Below, piece by piece: positions 34,486 through 42,552 of a stretch of DNA of 64,000 nt. Made by a program: the position numbers and the translations under genes. The notes beneath the pieces were generated by a model. It searched no databases and was not told where the DNA came from. It saw nothing but the letters and a program-made list of their open reading frames with translations. Location: assembly GCF_019396345.1 (NCBI RefSeq), contig NZ_JAHKRM010000017.1, forward strand, positions 62,001-126,000, given 5' to 3'. Origin of the DNA: Nonomuraea guangzhouensis (GTDB lineage: Bacteria > Actinomycetota > Actinomycetes > Streptosporangiales > Streptosporangiaceae). Numbering within the stretch: position 1 is the first letter of the stretch; every line of letters begins with the position of its first letter.

Positions 34486-35486
34486 CCCCGATGGAAGGTC
34501 AGCCAGAGGTTCGCCTTCCACGTCTGGGACGGGATGACGGCCAGCACCCGGGTCACCTTGCCCGTCAGGTCGACCACCGACAGCCGGTAGGCGCTCTGAT
34601 GGGCCATGACCGCGATGACATGGCTCTCGTCCCACCAGCCGAACAGCATCTCCGGACTGACGGCCACCCGGCTCGCGATCTTGCCGGTGGCCGGGTTCAC
34701 CAGGCAGAGCTGTTCCTTGAAGCGTGCGGGGCACCAGGTGGTCAGGCGGGCGCCCGACGGCGAGTAGGCGTCCTCCGGGCCGGTCGGCAGCCCGACGCCC
34801 GCGAACGTGCGCAGGGTCGCGCCGTCACTGGCCCGATAGGTCCGCAGGCCGTCGCCGAACCTGGCGACGAGGTCGCCGCCGGGGCTCCACCAGAAGTCCG
34901 CCGCCCCGTCGAGCCCGGCGGGACGGACCGTGCGCGCGGTGCTCGTCACCACGTCGACGACGGTGAAGCCGACGGCGCGCCACTTCCCGCCGACCTTCTG
35001 CTCGACGGTGAGCGCCACCCGCTTGCTGTCACGGGACCAGGAGATGTACGAGGCGGCCAGCGGTTTCTTGACCGTGCGCACCCGCCTGCCCTTGCCGCTG
35101 GCGCGGTCGGTGAGGAGCAGGGAGTCGTAGCCGTCCCGGTAGGACTTCGGGACGCCGGCGACCGTGGCGGCGTCGGGCGAGACCGCCGCCTCCGACAGGG
35201 TCGGCTGCTGGGCGAACGTGCTGCCGGTCCTGGCCCTGAGGTACGTGCTCTTGGTGCCCAGGCCGTAGCTGCTGAGCCGTACAGGATCACCCGTTTTTTC
35301 CAGATATTTCACACTGACGCCGGGAAGGGGCAGTGTGTCCGCCTGGACGGTGGGGAGCTCGGCGGCCGGGAGCTTCGCGGCTGCCGGGAGCTCGGCGATC
35401 GGCGGCTCGGCGATCGGGAGCTCAGCGATCGGAGCGGTGGGAGCGAGCAGGGTGAGCGACACGGCGACGGCGATGTGGGCGATCAC
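34482..35486 (-). CDS. Secreted TolB/WD40-like propeller protein
   Basis: The 334-residue protein starts GTG with a short signal segment (IAHIAVAVSLTLLAPTA), then a Leu/Pro/Ala repeat (IAELP, IAEPP, IAELP, AAELP). The rest looks like a propeller of the TolB type: AAVSPDAATVAGVPK, YISWSRDSKRVALTVE, ADFWWSPGGDLVARFGDG, AYSPSGARLTTWCP. No enzyme motif is visible. It probably acts at the cell surface as a binding protein. Confidence 0.7.
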   Translation of the reverse strand: MIAHIAVAVSLTLLAPTAPIAELPIAEPPIAELPAAAKLPAAELPTVQADTLPLPGVSVKYLEKTGDPVRLSSYGLGTKSTYLRARTGSTFAQQPTLSEAAVSPDAATVAGVPKSYRDGYDSLLLTDRASGKGRRVRTVKKPLAASYISWSRDSKRVALTVEQKVGGKWRAVGFTVVDVVTSTARTVRPAGLDGAADFWWSPGGDLVARFGDGLRTYRASDGATLRTFAGVGLPTGPEDAYSPSGARLTTWCPARFKEQLCLVNPATGKIASRVAVSPEMLFGWWDESHVIAVMAHQSAYRLSVVDLTGKVTRVLAVIPSQTWKANLWLTFHRG

Positions 35487-35540
35487 GCCCGCAGAATAGG
35501 CCGTGGACGGCGCCGTTTCCGGCAGCGATAACCACCCGAT

Positions 35541-36011
35541 CTAGATAAAGCGCTGAGCCAGTTCGATGAGATCGATCCCCAGGGTCCTGAGCCCGACATA
35601 GACGATCACGGCTGCGGCGGCGATGGTCACGATGAGCACGATGACGCGGATCGGCCAGCCCTGCCGCTTGTACCATTCGGTCCAGTCGTGCAGCACCCGC
35701 TTGCCGAACTCCAGCGCCCGGCGCGCCCAGTGAAACTCGGTGGCCAGCACGGCCAGGCCCGCGAACACGATCAGCCAGCCCGGACCGGGGAACGGCACCA
35801 TGATCAGCCCGCCCACCACCATGATCGCGCCGATGGTGCCGATGACGATCTTCAGCGTGAGCCGGCCGGCGCGGGTGGACCGGACGCCGTCCAGCCAGCC
35901 GTGGATGCCCGAACGGCGCTCGGGCATGCTGGAACGATCGGCTGACTCGCCCTTGATCGCGTCGGCGTCTCCGGTCTCGGAGTCCTGGATCGGCAACGTA
36001 CTCCCCCGCAC
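35541..36011 (-). CDS. PGPGW (TIGR02611-type) membrane protein
   Basis: The 156-residue protein has a soluble N-terminal part, three hydrophobic segments and the diagnostic GLIMVPFPGPGWLIVFAGLAVLATEF. The family is actinobacterial and of unknown function. The first possible start is GTG at 36009-36011; a TTG five codons later is preceded by GGGGGAG and may be the real start. It is divergent from the phosphotriesterase-like gene. Confidence 0.85.
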   Translation of the reverse strand: MRGSTLPIQDSETGDADAIKGESADRSSMPERRSGIHGWLDGVRSTRAGRLTLKIVIGTIGAIMVVGGLIMVPFPGPGWLIVFAGLAVLATEFHWARRALEFGKRVLHDWTEWYKRQGWPIRVIVLIVTIAAAAVIVYVGLRTLGIDLIELAQRFI

Positions 36012-36048
36012 GGTCGATGTGCCCCCAGGATACGGCCCCAGAACCCGT

Positions 36049-36062
36049 TATAGGCTCCTATA
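36049..36062. promoter_or_regulatory. 14-bp inverted repeat between divergent genes
   Basis: TATAGG and CCTATA are separated by CT, forming a near-perfect palindrome 38 bp upstream of the PGPGW gene and about 95 bp upstream of the phosphotriesterase-like gene. It could be an operator or part of a -10 element. No regulator is encoded next to it. Confidence 0.35.
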
Positions 36063-36157
36063 CCAAGCCCACCAGCCACCCACTCCACAAACCATCCCAA
36101 ACGTAAAGTTTCGTGTTTTTGCAGGTGACTTCGGGCAAAAATCGGTTAACGTCTCCT

Positions 36158-37066
36158 ATGCCCGAGGCCATGCTTCGTACCGTCACCGGTCCTGTTCCCG
36201 CGACCGCCATCGACGGTCCCGTCCTATCCCGTGAGCACCTGCGCACCGACATGCGCTGGGCGGTCGGCATCGACTCCGACCCCTACCGCTGGCTCGACGA
36301 GGATCAGACCGTCACCGCCGAGCTTCTCGAGCTGCGCCAGTCCGACCAGCTCGGCCTGGTCGTCGACCTCACCTGTCTGGGTATGGGCCGCGACGCCGCC
36401 GCCCTGGCCCGGATCGCGGTCGACAGCCGGGTCCCGGTGATCGCTTCGACCGGTCTGTTCGCCGGACCGTTCGCCGGTTCCCCTGACGCGGACGTCGAGA
36501 CGCTCACGAAACGGCTGATGAGCGAGATCTCCGACGGTCTCGACGGCGTCGGCGTGTTCCCCGGCGTGATCGCTCAGGTCGGCTGCTGCGGCACCGAGCC
36601 CACCGCCGCCGAGGAACGCGGCCTGATCGCCGCCGCCCGCGCCGCGCTGGCCTCCCGCCTGCCCGTCACCACGTACGGGCACAACGGGCTGGCCATGCTG
36701 GAGATCCTCCTCGGCGAGGGCCTGCCCGGCGCCCGGGTGAGCGTCGGCTACGCGGACGCGGAACCGGCCATCGCCCGCAAGATCGCCGAAACCGGCGCGT
36801 ACGTCAGCCTGGGCTCACTCGGCTCCGGCCCGGACCAGTCGGCCAGGATCGCACTCGACCTCATCGAGGACGGCCACGCCGACCGCCTCCTGCTCAGCAC
36901 AGGCGTGAGCCGGATCGCGCAGGTCAACCGGTACGGCGGGCCCGGCTACGCCCACCTGTTCCACACGCTGCTGCCGCGCCTGCGCGAGTCGGGGGTCGGC
37001 GAGGACACGATCGCCCTCGTCACCCGCGACAACCCGCTGCGCTGGCTCACCAGCGGTTCAGCTTGA
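36158..37066 (+). CDS. Phosphotriesterase-family homologue with most metal ligands lost
   Basis: The 302-residue protein aligns along its length with phosphotriesterase/lactonase enzymes: an N-terminal S-REH (normally HxH), VDLTCLGMGRDAAALARIA, VIASTGLF, VIAQVG (normally IKVG with carboxylated Lys), TTYGHNG (normally THT), VSVGYADAE (normally GHxD) and LLLSTGVSR (normally SHD). Thus of the six metal-binding positions, at most the second N-terminal His remains. It is probably a non-canonical or non-catalytic member. ATG 36158 is preceded by CTCC only; other upstream starts are possible. Confidence 0.75.
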   Translation: MPEAMLRTVTGPVPATAIDGPVLSREHLRTDMRWAVGIDSDPYRWLDEDQTVTAELLELRQSDQLGLVVDLTCLGMGRDAAALARIAVDSRVPVIASTGLFAGPFAGSPDADVETLTKRLMSEISDGLDGVGVFPGVIAQVGCCGTEPTAAEERGLIAAARAALASRLPVTTYGHNGLAMLEILLGEGLPGARVSVGYADAEPAIARKIAETGAYVSLGSLGSGPDQSARIALDLIEDGHADRLLLSTGVSRIAQVNRYGGPGYAHLFHTLLPRLRESGVGEDTIALVTRDNPLRWLTSGSA

Positions 37067-37099
37067 CCTGAACCGCACTTGAGGTAGCACCCTCCTCTC

Positions 37100-37489
37100 A
37101 TGACCTTCACTCAGGAAGAGCTGGACTACCTCGCCACCCAGCAACTCGGCCGGCTGGCCACGATCTCGCCCGACGGACAGGTGCAGAACAGCCCCGTCGG
37201 CTTCTTCGTGGACGCCGATGCGGGCGCGATCACGATCGGCGGGCACGACCTCGGCAAGTCCAAGAAGTACCGGAACATCGCGGCGGGCAGCACGGTCGCC
37301 TTCGTCGTGGACGAGCTGGCCTCCACCGACCCGTGGGTGGTACGCGGGGTCGAGATCAGGGGAACGGCGCAGGCGCTCGCCGACCAGAAGCCGCCGTTCC
37401 CCGGCTTCAGCGCCGAACTGATCCGGATCACCCCCAACAAGATCATTTCGTGGGGTCTGGGCGGGCCGCCCACCAACCGGAAGGTCTGA
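37100..37489 (+). CDS. PPOX-class F420-dependent oxidoreductase
   Basis: The 129-residue split-barrel protein matches the pyridoxamine-oxidase-like F420 family: LATQQLGRLATISPDGQVQNSPVGFF, then the cofactor motif KSKKYRNIAAGSTVAFVVDEL and VRGVEIRGTAQAL. The C-terminal NKIISWGLGG is a common family ending. It may reduce biliverdin-like or other F420 substrates. Confidence 0.9.
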   Translation: MTFTQEELDYLATQQLGRLATISPDGQVQNSPVGFFVDADAGAITIGGHDLGKSKKYRNIAAGSTVAFVVDELASTDPWVVRGVEIRGTAQALADQKPPFPGFSAELIRITPNKIISWGLGGPPTNRKV

Positions 37490-37537
37490 AACTGGCTAGG
37501 ATTAGGGGCTGAGCCAGCCAGGCCAGGTGGGGGGACG

Positions 37538-39013
37538 GTGACCGAGCACACGCACAGCGGCGGCGGCCGTCGCAGGCCGTTCAAGGCGCTGTCCCGGATG
37601 GCCCGGCTGGGTGACGTCCCGGTCGTGATCATGCTGGCCTGGGCCGGTTGGCTGGCCGTCCCGTGGTCGTTCAGCGGCCTGGCCCAGGCCCGCGCCGCCG
37701 CGGCCGCCGCCGCCGCGGAGGCCGAGCCGCCACCGGTCGTCTCCGCCGACGCCGTACGGGGCGGCACGCTTGCCGGCGCCGACGTTGCAGGGGCCGGCAG
37801 GCTCGGCGGTGTCGACGCCGTACGGGCTGGCACGTCCGCGACCGCCGATGTCTTATGGGGTGGCGCGTCCGCGACCGCCGACGTCTTGCGGGGTGGCACG
37901 CCCACGGCCGCGGACGCCGTACGGGGTGGCACGCTCGGGAGCGCGACGCCCGCCATGGCCTGGGGCATCCCGGCCCACAGCGTCGCTCCTGCGCCCCGCA
38001 CGGTCCGCGTCTCCCGTGGTGACGCACCGGGTGACGGGGGCCAGGCAGACGAGCTCGGGTGGGCGCTCTGCGACGACGGCACCGTCACCGCGGTCGGGCC
38101 GCTCCACGACAACGACGCCACCGACGTCCAGCCGCTCCACGACGAGGATGTGGCCGTCCGCCGGCCGTTCCGCGAACGAGGCGCATCACCGGCGGATGTG
38201 CTCGCCGTTGAGCGGGCGCGGATCGCCGGAGAGGTGCACGATGCCGCCGGGCATGGGCTGGCGGCCATCGCCATGCAGGCCGGGCTCGCGCTCATCACGC
38301 TCGACGACGACCCCGAGCAGGCGCGTGCCTCGCTGCTGGCGATCAAGGAGACCAGCACGACGGCGCTCACCCAGCTACGTGCCGCGCTTGACCGGCTCGA
38401 CCCGCGCGACAGCACCCACGGCCTTGGCGCCGGTGCCTACGATCTGCCGAGTCTGATCGACGGGGTTCGGGCCGCGGGGCTGCCGGTGGATATGGAGCCC
38501 GCCGATCCCGCTGTGCCCGCCCACCTCAGCGCGACCGTGTACGGGGTGGTGCGCGAGTCGCTCACCAACGTGCTGCGCCACGCCGGGCCGACCAGAGCGC
38601 TCGTACGGCTGTCCGGCGACCCGGCCGGGCTCGTCCTGGAGATCGCCGACCGCGGCGTCGGCCGGCCAGGGACGGCCGAAGGGCACGGCGGGTCAGGGAC
38701 GGTCGAAGGGCATGGCCGGCGTGGGGCGGCCGAAGGGCACAGCTGGTCAGGGACGGTCGAGGGGCGGGGGCTGGCCGGGATGCGGGCCAGGGTGGCCGCG
38801 GCGGGCGGCCACTTCACCGCGGGACCGCGGGACGGCGGCGGCTTCCAGGTCCTCGCCACGTTCCCCGAGAACACCACGCCCCAGAGCGCCGCATTCCAGA
38901 GCGTGCCGTCCCAGAACATCGCACGCCCAAGCGTTGCACCCCAGAGCGCCGTAGATCGCCAGGACGCGTCAGATCGCCTCACCGGCGCCGACTCCCCGGC
39001 AGACCTGACGTGA
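37538..39013 (+). CDS. Sensor histidine kinase (HisKA_3 type) with three expanded repeat regions
   Basis: The 491-residue kinase starts GTG, with one hydrophobic segment at about 28-48. Dimerisation/phospho-acceptor box ERARIAGEVHDAAGHGLAAIA has His near residue 233, and the ATPase domain has VRESLTNVLRHAG (N-box), EIADRGVGRPG (G1) and GRGLAGMRARVAAAGG (G2). Unusually, three low-complexity repeats interrupt it: 11-residue units before the kinase core, four 9-residue units in the ATP lid, and a Gln/Ser/Pro tail. The response regulator start overlaps its stop (GTGA), so the two form a two-component system. Confidence 0.85.
   Translation: MTEHTHSGGGRRRPFKALSRMARLGDVPVVIMLAWAGWLAVPWSFSGLAQARAAAAAAAAEAEPPPVVSADAVRGGTLAGADVAGAGRLGGVDAVRAGTSATADVLWGGASATADVLRGGTPTAADAVRGGTLGSATPAMAWGIPAHSVAPAPRTVRVSRGDAPGDGGQADELGWALCDDGTVTAVGPLHDNDATDVQPLHDEDVAVRRPFRERGASPADVLAVERARIAGEVHDAAGHGLAAIAMQAGLALITLDDDPEQARASLLAIKETSTTALTQLRAALDRLDPRDSTHGLGAGAYDLPSLIDGVRAAGLPVDMEPADPAVPAHLSATVYGVVRESLTNVLRHAGPTRALVRLSGDPAGLVLEIADRGVGRPGTAEGHGGSGTVEGHGRRGAAEGHSWSGTVEGRGLAGMRARVAAAGGHFTAGPRDGGGFQVLATFPENTTPQSAAFQSVPSQNIARPSVAPQSAVDRQDASDRLTGADSPADLT
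37741..37935 (+). repeat. 33-bp coding tandem repeats in kinase N-terminal region
   Basis: About five to six degenerate 33-bp units encode 11-residue modules such as TSATADVLWGG, ASATADVLRGG and TPTAADAVRGG, directly before the phospho-acceptor domain. The three most regular copies span about 37830-37930. Confidence 0.7.
38669..38776 (+). repeat. Four 27-bp coding repeats within the kinase ATP lid
   Basis: Units at 38669-38695, 38696-38722, 38723-38749 and 38750-38776 encode GTAEGHGGS, GTVEGHGRR, GAAEGHSWS and GTVEGRGLA. The last unit contains the functional G2 box, so the array appears to have grown by duplication of that box. Confidence 0.8.
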
Positions 39014-39732
39014 CCGTGCCATACTCCGATCCCCCACCCCCCGCCCAGCCCGACCCGTCAGCCGAGCAGGCCGTCGGACCGGTGATCCGGGTGGCCGTGG
39101 CCGATGATCAGGCCGTTGTGCGGATGGGGCTCAGGGCGCTGCTGGAGCGGGAGCCGGGGCTGGAGTGCGTCGGTGAGGCGGCCGACGGCGCGGCGGCGCT
39201 CCAGCTCATCCGCCGTACCCGGCCCGACGTGCTGCTGCTCGACATCCGCATGCCCGGCATGGACGGCCTGGCTACCCTGCGGGCCATCGCCGGTGATCGC
39301 GAGCTGAGCGGCACCAGGATCGTGGTGGTGACCACGTTCGCGGTGGACGAGTACGTCTTCGCCGCGCTCCAGGCCGGCGCCAGCGGGTTCCTGCTCAAGG
39401 ACAGCGCCCCCGACGAGCTGGCCGGTGCGGTCCGGGTGGTGGCCGCGGGCGAGGCGCTGCTGTCGCCCGCGATCACCAGGAAGGTCATCGGCCTGTTCGG
39501 CCGGCACGGCACCGAGCCCGTCGAGGGCCTCGAGACCCTCACGCCACGCGAACGCGAACTCGTCGCCTGGGTGGCCACCGGAAGATCCAACGAGGAGATC
39601 GCCAAGGAGCTGGTGATCAGCCCCGACACCGTCCGTACGCATGTCAGCCGGGCCATGGTCAAGTTGCGCGCCCGCGACCGCGCCCAGCTGGTGGTGTTCG
39701 CCATGCGGGCCGGGCTGGCCGTACCGACGTGA
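39010..39732 (+). CDS. NarL/LuxR-family response regulator
   Basis: The 240-residue protein starts at the GTG overlapping the kinase stop. The receiver domain (RVAVADDQAVVRMGLRALL) has acidic pair near 32-33, phosphorylation Asp78 in DVLLLDIRMPGMDG, and Lys in FLLKDSAPDEL. The C-terminal LuxR helix-turn-helix is LTPRERELVAWVATGRSNEEIAKELVISPDTVRTHVS. It should be phosphorylated by the coupled kinase. It ends adjacent to the convergent secY-like gene. Confidence 0.95.
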   Translation: MTVPYSDPPPPAQPDPSAEQAVGPVIRVAVADDQAVVRMGLRALLEREPGLECVGEAADGAAALQLIRRTRPDVLLLDIRMPGMDGLATLRAIAGDRELSGTRIVVVTTFAVDEYVFAALQAGASGFLLKDSAPDELAGAVRVVAAGEALLSPAITRKVIGLFGRHGTEPVEGLETLTPRERELVAWVATGRSNEEIAKELVISPDTVRTHVSRAMVKLRARDRAQLVVFAMRAGLAVPT

Positions 39733-41022
39733 CTATCTGAGGAAGCCTTCGTAGTTGCGCTGCTGGAGCTGGGCCTCGATCTGTTTCACCGTGTCGAGTC
39801 CCACCCCCACCATGATCAGGATGCTGGTCCCGCCGAACGGGAAGTTCTGCTGCGTACCCGGATCCCGCAGGATCGCGAAGGCCAGCAGCGGCAGCAGCGC
39901 CAGCACCCCCAGGTAGACGGCGCCGGGCGCGGTCAGCCGCGACAGCACGTACGCCAGGTACGTCGAGGTCGGCTTGCCCGGGCGCAACCCGGGCACGAAC
40001 CCGCTGTACCGCTTCATGTTGTCGGCCACCTCGACGGGATTGAAGGTGATCGACACGTAGAAGTACGCGAATCCCACGATCAGCAGGAAAAATCCCATCA
40101 TGTAGAGCGGGTGTGTCCCGCCGGTGAGGTTCCGCGACAGCCACCCGCCGACCTCGTCACCCAGCATCGGCGCGAGCAGCGTCGGCAGGTACAGCAGCGA
40201 CGTGGCGAAGATGACCGGCGCGATGCCCGCCTGGTTGACCTTCAGCGGAATGTAGGTGCTGGTCCCGCCGTACACGCGCCGCCCCACCGCCCGCTTGGCG
40301 TACTGCACGGGGATGCGCCGCTGCGCCTGTTCCATGAACACCACGGCCGCCACCAGGAACACCCCGGTCACCAGCATCACGGCGAAGGCGAACGGGCTGA
40401 GCAGGAAGATGGTCGACATGTACGACGGGAAGTACGCCACAGTCTGGGTGAACATCAGGATCGACATCCCGTTCCCGATCCCCCGGTCAGTCACCAGCTC
40501 GCCCAGCCACATCACCATGCTGGTGCCCGCGACCATGGTGAACACCACCACCGCGACACCCAGCAGACTCTCGTCACGCAGCAGCGGCCGCGCGCACCCC
40601 GGCAGCAGCTGCCCGCCGCGCGCCAGCGCGACGACCGTGGTGGAGTTCAGCACCGCCAGCCCCACGGTCAGGTACCGCGTGTACTGGATGATCTTCGCCT
40701 GCCCCGCCTGCCCCTCCTTCCTCAGTGTTTCGAGTCGCGGCACGACGACGGCCAGCAGCTGCATCACGATGCTGGCGGTGATGTACGGCATGACGCCCAG
40801 CGCGAAGACCGACAGCTTCAGCATCGCGCCCCCGCTGAGCAGCTGAACCATGTCGAACAACCCGCCACGCGCCGACCCCAGGCACTGCTGGACCGCCACG
40901 ACGTCCACCCCCGGCGACGGCAGGATCTGCCCCAGCCGGAACAGCCCGATGACGGCCAGCGTGAACAACAATTTCTTCCGGAGATCCGGCACCCGGAACG
41001 CCCTGAACAGCACGGTCAGCAT
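39733..41022 (-). CDS. secY: SecY-family preprotein translocase channel, outside a ribosomal operon
   Basis: The 429-residue protein has ten hydrophobic segments and SecY signatures: GLFDMVQLLSGGAMLKLSVFALGVMPYITASIVMQLL, GQAKIIQYTRYLTVGLAVL, GIGNGMSILMF, and TFNPVEVADNMKRYSGFVPGLRPGKPTSTYL. The canonical secY lies between rplO and adk; neither is here, so this is either a relocated or, more probably, a second SecY. Full length and conserved cytoplasmic loops argue for function. Upstream is a 7-bp inverted repeat. Confidence 0.9.
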   Translation of the reverse strand: MLTVLFRAFRVPDLRKKLLFTLAVIGLFRLGQILPSPGVDVVAVQQCLGSARGGLFDMVQLLSGGAMLKLSVFALGVMPYITASIVMQLLAVVVPRLETLRKEGQAGQAKIIQYTRYLTVGLAVLNSTTVVALARGGQLLPGCARPLLRDESLLGVAVVVFTMVAGTSMVMWLGELVTDRGIGNGMSILMFTQTVAYFPSYMSTIFLLSPFAFAVMLVTGVFLVAAVVFMEQAQRRIPVQYAKRAVGRRVYGGTSTYIPLKVNQAGIAPVIFATSLLYLPTLLAPMLGDEVGGWLSRNLTGGTHPLYMMGFFLLIVGFAYFYVSITFNPVEVADNMKRYSGFVPGLRPGKPTSTYLAYVLSRLTAPGAVYLGVLALLPLLAFAILRDPGTQQNFPFGGTSILIMVGVGLDTVKQIEAQLQQRNYEGFLR

Positions 41023-41077
41023 GAGCCGAGTCTGTCGGCGCCCCCGCCGGAGGTCGTCCGCCGAGGAGCGGCACCCA

Positions 41078-41097
41078 CGTACGCAAATCCGCGTACG
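41078..41097. promoter_or_regulatory. Inverted repeat upstream of secY-like and kinase genes
   Basis: CGTACGC (41078-41084) and GCGTACG (41091-41097) flank a 6-nt spacer between the divergent secY-like gene and the P-loop kinase-like gene, about 15 bp before the latter's start. It resembles an operator. Confidence 0.4.
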
Positions 41098-41110
41098 CGA
41101 GACTGATCAC

Positions 41111-41701
41111 ATGAGCATGAGCACGCTATGGATCATCAGCGGGCCGCCCGGCGCCGGCAAGTCCACCGTCGCGGCGGAACTGCTCGCCCGCCTCGACCCA
41201 ACGCCCGCCCTGCTCGACAAGGACACCGTGTACGGCGACTTCGCCGCCGAGATCCTCCAGGGGTACGGCCGGCACCACGGCGAGCGCGAGGGCCCGTGGT
41301 ACGACGAGCACATCAAGGTGCACGAGTACACCGGCCTCACCAGGACGGCCAGGCAGATCCGCGAGCACGGCTGCCCGGTGCTGCTCGACGGCCCGTTCAC
41401 CACGCAGGTGCACTCGGCGCAGCTGTGGGACAGGTGGGCCGATGAGCTGGGTGGCCCGCCGATCAGGCTGATCTGGGTCCGCTCCGACGGCCCGACCCTG
41501 CGCGAGCGTCTGGTGGCCAGGGGGTTCGAGAAGGACGCGGGCAAGCTGGGGGCGTTCGACGCCTACCTGGCGGCGATCCGGGTGTCGGAGCCGCCGGCCG
41601 TACCGTACCTGGAGATCGACAACCGGCGTGGCGCGCCGCCGGTCGGCGCGCAGCTCACGGCGGCGGGTCTGCCGCCGCGAAACAGCCCGATATCCACTTA
41701 A
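41111..41701 (+). CDS. P-loop kinase-like AAA-family protein
   Basis: The 196-residue protein opens with Walker A WIISGPPGAGKSTVAAELL and then LLDKDTVYGDFA, with VLLDGPF and IRLIWVRSDGPTLRERLVARG further along. This is the layout of zeta-toxin/gluconate-kinase-like small-molecule kinases. The substrate is unknown. It lacks a clear ribosome binding site. Its stop overlaps the convergent DUF1445 gene by 4 nt. Confidence 0.8.
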   Translation: MSMSTLWIISGPPGAGKSTVAAELLARLDPTPALLDKDTVYGDFAAEILQGYGRHHGEREGPWYDEHIKVHEYTGLTRTARQIREHGCPVLLDGPFTTQVHSAQLWDRWADELGGPPIRLIWVRSDGPTLRERLVARGFEKDAGKLGAFDAYLAAIRVSEPPAVPYLEIDNRRGAPPVGAQLTAAGLPPRNSPIST

Positions 41702-42477
41702 GGCACTCGATAGTCGTCGTCACGCGCGTCGAGGATGGCCATGTGACCCGGCAGATGGCCGATCGCGAAGTCGACGCCGCTGGCCATGATCACCGCCTGT
41801 GGCGTCACCCCGCATGCCCAGAACAGCGGCACCTCGCCGGGACGCACCTCCACCGGATCGCCGAAGTCGGGACGGCCGAGGTCGGCGATCCCGATCGCGG
41901 CCGGGTCGCCCACGTGCACGGGCGCCCCGTGCACCTGCGGGTAGCGGCGGGTGACCTCGATCGCGACGTCCACGAGCGCCGCAGGGACCGGCCGCATCGA
42001 CACGACGAGCGGGCCGGACAGCGTGCCGGACGGCTGGCACGCCACGCTCGTCCGGTACATCGGCACGTTCGTCCCCATGTCCAGGTGCCTGATCGGCACC
42101 CCGGCCCGCAGCAGCGCCTGTTCGAAGGTGAAGCTGCAGCCGATGAGGAACGCCACGAGATCGTCACGCCACTCGGCGACCACGTCGTCGAGATCGGCGA
42201 CGGCCTTCCCCTCGCGATAGAGGCGGTATCCCGGCAGATCGGTGCGTAGGTCGCCGGGGAACAGCGCGGTGGACCACGCCCCCGGCTCCCCCACGTCCAG
42301 CACCGGGCACGCCTGCGCGTTGCGGTGCGCGAACAGCAGCAGCTCGTACCCCAGCTCCTTGGGCACGGCGATCAGGTTGGCCTGCGTCCACCCGCTGCAC
42401 CAACCTGCGGTCGGCACCCGCTCGCCCGCGCGGAAGCGCTCCCGCGCCTGCGCCGGGCTCAGGTCTGCGACATCCAC
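41698..42477 (-). CDS. DUF1445 putative hydro-lyase (YcsI/D-glutamate cyclase family)
   Basis: The 259-residue protein has the family landmarks AGWCSGWTQANLIAVPKELGYELLLFAHRNAQACPVLDVGEPG, VAFLIGCSFTFEQALLRAGVPIRHL, NVPMYRTSVACQPSG and PLFWACGVTPQAVIMASGVDFAIGHLPGHM. The members include mammalian D-glutamate cyclase; bacterial substrates are mostly untested. It is divergent from a sodium-solute symporter gene, which may import its substrate. Confidence 0.9.
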   Translation of the reverse strand: MDVADLSPAQARERFRAGERVPTAGWCSGWTQANLIAVPKELGYELLLFAHRNAQACPVLDVGEPGAWSTALFPGDLRTDLPGYRLYREGKAVADLDDVVAEWRDDLVAFLIGCSFTFEQALLRAGVPIRHLDMGTNVPMYRTSVACQPSGTLSGPLVVSMRPVPAALVDVAIEVTRRYPQVHGAPVHVGDPAAIGIADLGRPDFGDPVEVRPGEVPLFWACGVTPQAVIMASGVDFAIGHLPGHMAILDARDDDYRVP

Positions 42478-42552
42478 GCTTTGACATTACGCCCGGAAAC
42501 CGGACCCGCAATCTTCGGCATACTTTGATCTACCGGGGTAGTAGCGAACGCC

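Noticed and set aside
37538..38030. Kinase N-terminal repeats as a separate small gene
   Set aside because: The frame is open and continuous through the repeats into the kinase core, so it is one gene.
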